Part shown: positions 38,864-46,048 of the stretch, one piece after another
Numbering within the stretch: the stretch's first letter is position 1
How the letters are laid out: each line of letters opens with the position of its first letter
Assembly (NCBI RefSeq): GCF_022748595.1
Contig: NZ_JALDSX010000003.1
Span: 1 to 64,000, forward strand
Direction of reading: 5' to 3'
From: Brevibacterium sp. ZH18
GTDB lineage: Bacteria; Actinomycetota; Actinomycetes; Actinomycetales; Brevibacteriaceae
Length of the DNA stretch: 64,000 nucleotides
Notes under the pieces: model-generated
What the model saw: the letters and a program-made list of their open reading frames with translations, nothing else
What the model was told of the DNA's origin: nothing
Database searches by the model: none
Translations under genes and position numbers: made by a program

Positions 38864-38934
38864 CAGCCCCCGCTGGCTTACTGATGTTCGGCCCACATAT
38901 TGATGTGGGTCCGATCATCAGAAGGGCGGGGGCT
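38864..38934. terminator. Extended bidirectional hairpin between thiolase and HNH genes
   Basis: Nested inverted repeats: AGCCCCCGC (38864-38872) with GCGGGGGCT (38926-38934), CTGAT with ATCAG, and CCCACAT with ATGTGGG around a 4-nt loop. The HNH gene's stop codon (38918-38920) lies inside the structure. It serves convergent genes. Confidence 0.65.
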
Positions 38935-41845
38935 CTCCTGTGTCCCAGAACCATTCCTTAGGGATCGAAGTGCGGGTGTTAGAACCTGAGGTGTTAGAAC
39001 TTGAGGTGTTGGAACTTGAGTCTTTCGAACCCGCGGGGCCAGTAGCTGAAGCATTTGAGTCCGGACTGTCTGAGCCGGAATCATCAGGCGCGAAATTGCC
39101 TGTACTCACATTGCCCGGTTGGATATTTTCTGAACCAGGGGCGTCTGAACCTGGGGCGTCTGAACTTGGGGCGTCTGGATCGGTGTGATCAGGTTCAGTG
39201 CTGTCGGCGAACGGGTCAACGTATTCGCACCATCCGGGGCGGCCATCTTCGGCAGCGGGCTCGGGACATGAGCGCGCTCGCTTCCTCTGTCCGCTGAAGC
39301 TTTCGTTTCCTGGTTGGGGTGGTGAGTCGGGTGGCGCTGTTGGGACTGTCGGTGAATCGGCCCGCTGTGCGTCGGGGGATGGAGACTCACTTGAGGATGT
39401 TTTCTGCGATGCTGCAGCTGGCATTGTTGCAGCTTCAGCAAAGTATTTGAGGAAGAGTCGTGCGTGCTCGACGTTGATCGGGTTGTCGGGAGCGAGTACC
39501 TCAGCGGTGATGCCGTGTCGAAAGACGTACTCAAGTCGCCCCGGATCCGTCATTGTCACTGAAAATCGGTTGTCTGTCTTCGCCTGGTGGTGGAGTTTGC
39601 ACAGGCTGTGAAGATTGCCGAAGCGGGTAAGTCCGCCATGGTCAGGCTCGTCGTGGTTGAACGGTTCGATGTGATCGACTTCAGAAGTCTCTGCACGCCT
39701 GGTGCAACCGGGCACAGTGCAGGTGAGCCACTGGGCGGTGAGTGTCTGACGGACAGATCGTGGAATCGTATAGCTGGTTGCCTTCGCATCGAGTGGCGTT
39801 CCAGTTGCAGGATCGGTGAGGATCCTGGTCCACGTTGACGAATATCCCGCGAGTCTGCGTGCCATGTCGGCGGGGAGTGGGGAGCCGTCCGGCAGCATTC
39901 CGGCGAGGTCGCATACATTTGCCGATGAACCTTCGCCGGCTGAGCGTGGCTGCCGAGATTGTGTCTTCGCTTGAGACGCACCGGTGCCCTGGGTCGTGGC
40001 GTCTTCACTGCTGTGAGCGTCTTCGCTCGGTTGCCGATCCGGGGCGACTCCCTCCACGTCGCAAGCAGGATTGCTGATGCCGCCGGCACCTGGTTGTCCG
40101 AGATATTGGTTCAACATGGTCAGCATCGGAACGGTAATGGTCGTCCGGGCCTGCTCGGCCAGCCAGTATTCGCCAGTGGGCATCTCAAGGAGCATTTCGT
40201 AGGTGACTGAACTCGGTGAATTGCCGTCCCGATCCGCCGGCTCGGACTTGAAGTCGTTGCCGAATGCGCCGCTGGGTCTGGTGCTGCTGTTCAAGAGTGC
40301 GTTAGTCAGGCGCGCATTGTGGGGCCAGGCGAATTTGGTATCGGACTGTTCCTTATCTGGCTGGTCCTCTGACGGCTGGGCCGGAAGCGGTTGGTCTTCG
40401 TGCGGCTGGGCCGGAGGCGACTGGTCTTCGGGCGGCTGGTCCTCTGACGGCTGGGCCTGATTTGAGGGTTCCGTAGTACAGGTGCCTGCGTTCTTCGCCG
40501 ACTGCTCTTCGAAATTCTGCGCTTTGGAATTCTGCTCCTCAGGCATCTTTCCGAAGGTGCGGTCGATGAAGTCGAGTAGAGAATCCGCATCTGACGTTGG
40601 TACCCCGTCGGGGCGCACGAAGAACTCGTCGATGGGGAAGTCTGTGGTCGACGTGCCACCGGTCGATGTGTTGTGGCTGGTGACTCGAAGCTTCAACTGT
40701 GGGCGAGTTCGGGTGAGGATGTCGAACATCAGGGCATCGATGCCACGAGTATCTTCGAAATCGTCGCCAGGGTTGAGCTGGTCGCCGAAGGCCGCGGTGT
40801 TGCCTTTGTATACAGCGCGAGCGAAGGCTTCAATTCTTCTGTAGCAGGCATGGAGCTCGGGAGCGGGACCTGTCAGGGTCAGATACGAGGTGCCGTCGTC
40901 GCCGGTGCTGATATCCACTCGGCGGCGAACCGACACCTTTTCGAGCGTCTCAACAGCTGGCTGGGTTGCCGCGATCTTGAGTGCGAGCGACCGTTTGAAG
41001 GTGTCGATCGTAATGTCGGCGCGTCGGTTGGCTAGGTAGTCGTCGATTGTCGGCAGGTATTTGAATTCGACATCGCGGCAACGTCGGGTCACGAATATGA
41101 CGTGTTCGATGGTGAAGTCGCCGTCGATGCAGCGTTGGTGGAACTGGGGAAGTCCGTGGACGAGTGTCATCGCGGAGGTGATGTGCTTGTACGTACCGGC
41201 AGTCGTGGCGCCGAGGAGAGTTGAGTATTCACTGATGTCGTCCGGCATCGCGAATTGATGCGTCCACCCGTTGAAGGTGGAGTTGAGGGCGAAGCCGGGA
41301 AAGTCCGGGAGGGGATCAGGGTTTTCGCGTGACCGTTTCTGCTCGCGACGGAATCGGCGACCTGCGCTGCGATCCTTCTTCCGACCGGATCGGCCCACAT
41401 GCGGTGCGGTGGAGGAAGATCCAGGTGCTTCGTCACCAGCCGTGGACGTCGAATAGTCGACGCTTCCTGTCCATGCGTCTCCAGGTGATTCTCTGTCGGA
41501 GGCTGGTTTCGAATCGCATGTACTAGTCGGCGACTTCTTTCGTCCGGGTTCGCGAGTGCTATGACGTTGAACGGTCTCTGCGAGCGAAGCGAAGTCGTAG
41601 GCTTCGTCCAAATCAGGGCTGGCGAGGCCGAGATAATGGACGACTTCCCTGGCGAAGATTCCGCTTGTCGCGGCAAGAGCGGCAATCTGTGCTCGGTCGC
41701 TGTGCGTGTAGATGGATAGAAGGTCGGCAAGCGGAGAATCATCGGCGAGTTCAAGTCCGCGTCCACTGGACGAAGATGGGTTGGTGGAATCGGCATGCGG
41801 TTGGGACCAGCTGTTTCCGACGGTGCTGTCGTCGATGAGTTTCAT
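38918..41845 (-). CDS. DUF222 / HNH endonuclease-family protein, very long
   Basis: A 975-residue protein with a DUF222-like N-terminal half and an HNH motif (CTVPGCTRRAETSEVDHIEPF, then NLHSLCKLHHQAKT) around residues 740-785. This is the '13E12 repeat' family, multicopy in many actinobacteria and of unknown role. Most members are 400-600 residues; here length comes from low-complexity inserts: a Pro/Gln/Glu/Asp repeat (EDQPPEDQSPP type, about 500-545) and a C-terminal Ser/Asp/Asn repeat region. The start is ATG at 41845 with AAGGAGG upstream. A TATAAT promoter and an AT-rich patch precede it, which may mark mobile ancestry. Confidence 0.82.
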   Translation of the reverse strand: MKLIDDSTVGNSWSQPHADSTNPSSSSGRGLELADDSPLADLLSIYTHSDRAQIAALAATSGIFAREVVHYLGLASPDLDEAYDFASLAETVQRHSTREPGRKKSPTSTCDSKPASDRESPGDAWTGSVDYSTSTAGDEAPGSSSTAPHVGRSGRKKDRSAGRRFRREQKRSRENPDPLPDFPGFALNSTFNGWTHQFAMPDDISEYSTLLGATTAGTYKHITSAMTLVHGLPQFHQRCIDGDFTIEHVIFVTRRCRDVEFKYLPTIDDYLANRRADITIDTFKRSLALKIAATQPAVETLEKVSVRRRVDISTGDDGTSYLTLTGPAPELHACYRRIEAFARAVYKGNTAAFGDQLNPGDDFEDTRGIDALMFDILTRTRPQLKLRVTSHNTSTGGTSTTDFPIDEFFVRPDGVPTSDADSLLDFIDRTFGKMPEEQNSKAQNFEEQSAKNAGTCTTEPSNQAQPSEDQPPEDQSPPAQPHEDQPLPAQPSEDQPDKEQSDTKFAWPHNARLTNALLNSSTRPSGAFGNDFKSEPADRDGNSPSSVTYEMLLEMPTGEYWLAEQARTTITVPMLTMLNQYLGQPGAGGISNPACDVEGVAPDRQPSEDAHSSEDATTQGTGASQAKTQSRQPRSAGEGSSANVCDLAGMLPDGSPLPADMARRLAGYSSTWTRILTDPATGTPLDAKATSYTIPRSVRQTLTAQWLTCTVPGCTRRAETSEVDHIEPFNHDEPDHGGLTRFGNLHSLCKLHHQAKTDNRFSVTMTDPGRLEYVFRHGITAEVLAPDNPINVEHARLFLKYFAEAATMPAAASQKTSSSESPSPDAQRADSPTVPTAPPDSPPQPGNESFSGQRKRARSCPEPAAEDGRPGWCEYVDPFADSTEPDHTDPDAPSSDAPGSDAPGSENIQPGNVSTGNFAPDDSGSDSPDSNASATGPAGSKDSSSNTSSSNTSGSNTRTSIPKEWFWDTGEPPPF

Positions 41846-41895
41846 GGTGCCGCCTCCTTTCCACTGGACTGCGGGATCACTTCGGTGTGATGGTG

Positions 41896-42120
41896 TCTCT
41901 CTCAATTATACTGCTGAGAGGGACGGAAAGATATAGAAATATGATTAAATATAGAACAGAACTAGGTCAAGCGATCAAATAATAAAAGCCATATTCTGCG
42001 GATGGATGAAGAATGATGGTAGTGGACCATCGTAGATACGAAATCTATTCGTTTACGGTGTTATCGTCTCATTCGCCACTGACACGAGACGTGTTTTTTG
42101 TGGTGCCTGTTTTTGAGATG
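41896..42120. other. AT-rich intergenic patch
   Basis: About 225 nt of visibly AT-rich sequence (runs such as AAGATATAGAAATATGATTA and CAAATAATAAAAG), in strong contrast to the GC-rich surroundings. No gene, tRNA or clear insertion-element end is seen. It separates the HNH gene from the minisatellite before the MATE gene. Confidence 0.7.
41905..41910 (-). promoter_or_regulatory. -10 element (TATAAT) of the HNH gene
   Basis: A perfect TATAAT on the minus strand gives a start near 41898 and a leader of about 53 nt containing AAGGAGG. The -35 region (TATCTT or nearby) is weak. Confidence 0.45.
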
Positions 42121-42221
42121 GTCGGAAAGTCACTCGCAAGTACCAACCCACCGACCCGCGTCCGGTGCCTTTCGTTTGCCGGACCGGAAGGTGGCCGACT
42201 GACCGACCGCAGGTACGTTGC

Positions 42222-42548
42222 GAGCCGACAGTCCTGACCGGCCGCCCAGACAGGCCGTGCGAGCCGACTGACCTGACCTGCCGCCTAGACGGGCCATGCC
42301 AGCCGACTGTCCTGACCAAGCTCCCGGACTGACCATCCAGACCATCGCAACCGACCAGCGCACCTGACCGCCGCACCAGACCTCCTGACCTGACCATCCA
42401 GACCGCGGCACCAGACCGCGGCACCAGACCGCCGCACCTGACCAGGACAACAGGTCAGCGCACCTGACCAGGGCAACAGGTCAGCGCACCAGACCGCCGT
42501 ATCTGAGCAGCGCACCCGACCAGGGCAAGAGGTCAGTGCACCAGGTCA
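42222..42548. repeat. Degenerate minisatellite with CAGACCGC / CACCTGACCAGGGCAACAGG units
   Basis: More than 300 nt of shuffled short motifs. The clearest are three 24-nt copies starting GCACCTGACCAG at 42434, 42460 and 42512 (first spacing 26). Many CAGACCGC and GACCATCCAGACC copies precede them. No coding signal. It runs up to the promoter of the MATE gene. Confidence 0.8.
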
Positions 42549-42555
42549 GGACAAC

Positions 42556-42561
42556 TAGACT
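42556..42561 (+). promoter_or_regulatory. -10 element (TAGACT) for a leaderless MATE transcript
   Basis: TAGACT ends 6 nt before the GTG at 42568, so the expected start site (+7) falls exactly on the G of the start codon. No Shine-Dalgarno sequence is present. The -35 region lies in the minisatellite and is weak. Confidence 0.5.
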
Positions 42562-42567
42562 CGGGTC

Positions 42568-43884
42568 GTGGCATCGATCAATAAGGACATTCTCCGACTG
42601 GCGCTCCCGGCTCTCGGAGCCCTGATTGCCGAACCCATTTTCCTCCTGTCTGACACGGCCATGGTCGGCCACCTCGGTGCTGGTGCCCTTGGTTCGCTCG
42701 CCATCGCATCGACGATCCTGCAGACCGTGCTGGGGTTGATGATCTTCCTCGCCTATGCGACGACTCCGCGGGTGGCCAAGCACATGGGTGCCGGGGACCG
42801 CCCGGGTGCGATCAATGCCGGGTTCGACGGGATCTGGCTGGCGCTCTGCACGTCTGTGGTTCTGCTTGTGGTGGGACTGCCGCTCCTCAGACCGCTCATC
42901 GCTGCCTTCGACCCCAGCGCCGAGATCGCGGCTGGAGCCCATTCCTATCTGGCGATATCGTGGTGGGGGCTACCCTTCATGCTGGTCGTCATCGCCGCCA
43001 CAGGCCTGCTGCGTGGACTTCAGGACACGCGCACGCCTCTGATCGTCGCGGCCGCCGGCTGCATCGCCAACATCGGCCTCAACGCGTTCTTCATCTACGG
43101 CCTCGACATGGGAGTCGCGGGCTCGGCAATCGGTACAGTCATCGCGCAAGCGGGCATGTGCTCTGTGTACGTAGTGATCTCGATCCGCGCGGCGAAGAGA
43201 TTCCACGCCACGTTCCGTCCCGACTGGTCAGGGGTTCTCGCCTCCGCGAAGACGTCGGGTTGGCTCCTCGTCCGCAACGCCTCGCTGCGCGCCGCGCTCA
43301 TCATCCTCGTCTTCCTCGCCACAGCAATGGGCACGACCGAGCTTGCCGCGATCCAAGTTGCCCAGAGCATCTTCTTCGCGCTGGCGCTCGCCCTGGATTC
43401 GCTGGCCATCGCGGGTCAGGCCATGATCGGCTTGCAGCTGGGAGCGAAGAACGCGGACTCGGTCTCCGCGATCAATCGACGCCTGTGCATTTGGGGCATC
43501 GGCTTCGGGGTCGTCGTGGGACTGATGCTCTTCGCGGGCGCCGGAATCATCCCGCGCGCGTTCTCATCGGACCCCGCCGTCGTCGCAATGCTGGCCGGTC
43601 TCCTGCCGGTGCTCGCGCTGAGCATGCCGCTGGCAGGTTATGTATTCGTCCTCGACGGAGTCCTCATGGGAGCCGAGGACGCGCGGTACCTCGCTCTGGC
43701 ACAATTGTTTGCTGTAGGCGGGTATGCGATCCTGCTGGTTCCGATCATCGCCTTCTGGCCGGGTGCCTTGGGGCTCTGGGCGGCGTTCTGCATCGGGTTC
43801 GTCGGGCTCCGGGCCCTGACTCTGGGATGGCGGGTTCGCAACCGAGGCTGGATCGATCGCGCGGTCGAGAAAGGAATCTCATGA
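42568..43884 (+). CDS. MATE-family efflux transporter (DinF-like)
   Basis: A 438-residue polytopic protein with about 12 hydrophobic segments and family patterns (LALPALGALIAEPIFLLSDTAMVGHLG; QDTRTPLIVAAAGCIANIGLNAFFIYGL). It exports cationic drugs or metabolites using Na+ or H+. The GTG start appears leaderless. The stop overlaps the GNAT gene's ATG, so the two are co-translated. Substrate unknown. Confidence 0.88.
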   Translation: MASINKDILRLALPALGALIAEPIFLLSDTAMVGHLGAGALGSLAIASTILQTVLGLMIFLAYATTPRVAKHMGAGDRPGAINAGFDGIWLALCTSVVLLVVGLPLLRPLIAAFDPSAEIAAGAHSYLAISWWGLPFMLVVIAATGLLRGLQDTRTPLIVAAAGCIANIGLNAFFIYGLDMGVAGSAIGTVIAQAGMCSVYVVISIRAAKRFHATFRPDWSGVLASAKTSGWLLVRNASLRAALIILVFLATAMGTTELAAIQVAQSIFFALALALDSLAIAGQAMIGLQLGAKNADSVSAINRRLCIWGIGFGVVVGLMLFAGAGIIPRAFSSDPAVVAMLAGLLPVLALSMPLAGYVFVLDGVLMGAEDARYLALAQLFAVGGYAILLVPIIAFWPGALGLWAAFCIGFVGLRALTLGWRVRNRGWIDRAVEKGIS

Positions 43885-44699
43885 ACGTCATACGGAACAC
43901 GGACCAGAACGACGATCCGAACCTCGCCGAGGCTGGGGCGCAGTCAGGTGGGGACGGCTCCGCCGAGGCTGGGGCGCAGTCCACCACCGAGGCGGAGGAG
44001 AAGTCCGCCACCTCCGTGGCTGGGGCGCGGTTCGAGCGCGGGACCGGGCTGAGCGCACGTATTCGTCCACTGCGGAACGACGCTTCCGAGGATGTGTTCC
44101 TGCCTTTCCTCGACCTGTGCTTCAACTGGTCGATGGACAAACCCCGTGTTGAAGTCGCCGAACTGCTCGAGCGGGAAGACGCTGGGTTCTACTTCAAGGG
44201 GTGGGGGCGGAACGGGGACATCGCCGTGGCGGCGTATGCTCAAGCTCCCGAACCCCGCAGCGCCGACGAGGGCGACTCCTCAACCGGCATCGTGGGCCTG
44301 GCGTGGCTGAGATTGGCTGAGATCGAGTCTGTGATCGGGAGGTCGTCGAGAGCCAACGAAGGCGCAGGTGCCGACGTACAGGCAGTCCCCAGCGGCCACT
44401 CGGGCACAGACCTCGACAGCAGCACAGGCCAGACCGATGCCGCTCCCTTCACCGGCTACGGATGGGTGGCCGCTGACATTCCGGAGCTCTCGATTGCCGT
44501 GCTTCCCGATCATCAGGGGCAGGGGATCGGCGGCATGCTCCTCGACGTTGTGTGCACCTTGGCGAAGATGAGCGGTTTCCAAGCCGTGAGTCTCTCAGTC
44601 GAAGACGGAAACGGTGCCGCTCGTCTGTATCACGACCACGGATTCGTCTCGGTCGGTCGCAATGCGGACTCGGATATCCTCGTCCGCCGCCTCAGCTGA
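43881..44699 (+). CDS. GNAT-family N-acetyltransferase
   Basis: A 272-residue protein. The first 55 residues are low complexity with AEAGAQS repeated. The acetyltransferase domain follows, with the acetyl-CoA motif LSIAVLPDHQGQGIGGMLLD (about 202-222) and a C-terminal ENGNGAARLYHDHGF-like block. A hydrophilic insertion (about 145-190) lies before the core motif. The ATG overlaps the MATE stop and follows AAAGGA. The substrate is unknown; an exporter-acetyltransferase pair suggests detoxification. Confidence 0.78.
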   Translation: MNVIRNTDQNDDPNLAEAGAQSGGDGSAEAGAQSTTEAEEKSATSVAGARFERGTGLSARIRPLRNDASEDVFLPFLDLCFNWSMDKPRVEVAELLEREDAGFYFKGWGRNGDIAVAAYAQAPEPRSADEGDSSTGIVGLAWLRLAEIESVIGRSSRANEGAGADVQAVPSGHSGTDLDSSTGQTDAAPFTGYGWVAADIPELSIAVLPDHQGQGIGGMLLDVVCTLAKMSGFQAVSLSVEDGNGAARLYHDHGFVSVGRNADSDILVRRLS

Positions 44700-44746
44700 A
44701 CATCCGCCAGGTCGCACGTCCAACCAGCCCAGCCCAGCCCAGCTAG

Positions 44747-46048
44747 TCAGTCAGCGAGCTCAGGAAGCTCGAGCTCGAAGAGCCAGGGACGGACCACCTC
44801 GGCGATATCGCGGTCCGCAACGCGGGACACGCATTCGACAAAGTCCGCCGTGTCCACGGAGGAGTGGCGATGCGTGGCGGTCCATTCGCCGATCGCAGCG
44901 AAGAACGCTTCGTCCCCGATCTCCTGCCGGAGCGCGTGCAGGCACAGGGCACCGCGCTTGTAGACCCGGTCGTCGAACATATCGGGCCCGCCCGGATCGC
45001 CCAACAGGATGTCCTGCGGCTCGCCGGCCAGAGCCTCCCGCCAATTCAGAGCGCACTCGTGGGCGCTGATCCGCCCGGAAGCCTCGGACCACAGCCACTC
45101 TGCGTAGCAGGCGAAGCCCTCGTTGAGCCAGATGTCCGACCAGCGCCGAGGTGTCAGCGAGTTCCCGAACCACTGATGGGCCATCTCGTGGGCGACGAGG
45201 CGCTCAGCCTCCCATTCCGTGCCCAAATGGTTGGGCCCGAGAACTGACAGCGGCTGCGACTCGAGCGGGATCTCAAGCTCGTCGTCGGTGACAACCACGT
45301 CGTAGACCTCGAAGGGATACGGTCCGAAACGTTCGATAAACAGGTTCATCATGGCGTGCTGAACCCGCAACCGGGTCGAGGCCGCACGCCAATGCTCGCC
45401 TGCATACAGACCAAGGGGAACGGGCGATTTCGGGACCCCCGCCTCGGCGGCGATCTGCCCCTGCCGGTAACGGCCGATCTGCACGGTGGCCAGGTACGTG
45501 GCCAGCGGCGTCGTCGATTCGAAGGTCCACGCCGTCCGACCGGCCTTGCGCGTCTTGTCGACGAGCGCCCCGTTGGACACGACGGTGTACTCGGACTCGA
45601 CGAGGACCCGGATGCGGTACTTCGATTTGTCGGAGGGGTGATCATTGCACGGGAACCAAGTCGAGGCCCCGACCGGCTGACCGGCCACGAGCACACCGTC
45701 CTCAAGCTCTTCCCAGCCGACATCGCCCCACGTCCCGATCGCAGGCTGCGGGTTGCCGACGTAGGAGACGTCGATGCGCACCGGCTGGTTCGTCGGCAGG
45801 GTCTCCGTCGTCAGCCGCAGCTTCTTGCCGTGGGTGGAGAACCGGACCTTGCGGCCGTTGACGCTGGCCTTCGTGACCCGCAGGCCGGTCAGATCGAGGA
45901 CGATCGACGTCGTCTCGGCAAGGACGCGACCGGTGAGGACAGCGCGGGCCGAGAGTCGGTTGGGGCCGATGCGGTAGTCGAGATTCAGGTCGTAGTGGTC
46001 GATCGTGAGATCCGGGCTGCCGACACCGGGCGTGTACGGATCAAGCAT
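44747..46048 (-). CDS. M1-family metallopeptidase, coupled to the Pls-like synthetase
   Basis: A 433-residue zinc peptidase with HEMAHQWFGN followed 18 residues later by the Glu of NEGFACYAE, the M1 zinc site. The N-terminal half is the beta-sandwich of M1 enzymes, but the usual GAMEN exopeptidase motif reads differently (LEIPLESQP), so substrate recognition may be unusual. It lacks the long C-terminal domain of classical aminopeptidase N. The ATG at 46048 overlaps the synthetase stop by 8 nt and has GGAG seven bases upstream; an in-frame ATG at 46081 is an alternative start. As I recall, epsilon-poly-lysine-degrading enzymes are Zn aminopeptidases with this signature, so a polymer-cleaving role is likely. 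Confidence 0.85.
   Translation of the reverse strand: MLDPYTPGVGSPDLTIDHYDLNLDYRIGPNRLSARAVLTGRVLAETTSIVLDLTGLRVTKASVNGRKVRFSTHGKKLRLTTETLPTNQPVRIDVSYVGNPQPAIGTWGDVGWEELEDGVLVAGQPVGASTWFPCNDHPSDKSKYRIRVLVESEYTVVSNGALVDKTRKAGRTAWTFESTTPLATYLATVQIGRYRQGQIAAEAGVPKSPVPLGLYAGEHWRAASTRLRVQHAMMNLFIERFGPYPFEVYDVVVTDDELEIPLESQPLSVLGPNHLGTEWEAERLVAHEMAHQWFGNSLTPRRWSDIWLNEGFACYAEWLWSEASGRISAHECALNWREALAGEPQDILLGDPGGPDMFDDRVYKRGALCLHALRQEIGDEAFFAAIGEWTATHRHSSVDTADFVECVSRVADRDIAEVVRPWLFELELPELAD

Noticed and set aside
38918-41845. Group II intron or insertion sequence, because of the HNH motif
   Set aside because: There is no reverse transcriptase or transposase, and no terminal inverted or direct repeats bounding the gene; the DUF222 context explains the HNH motif.
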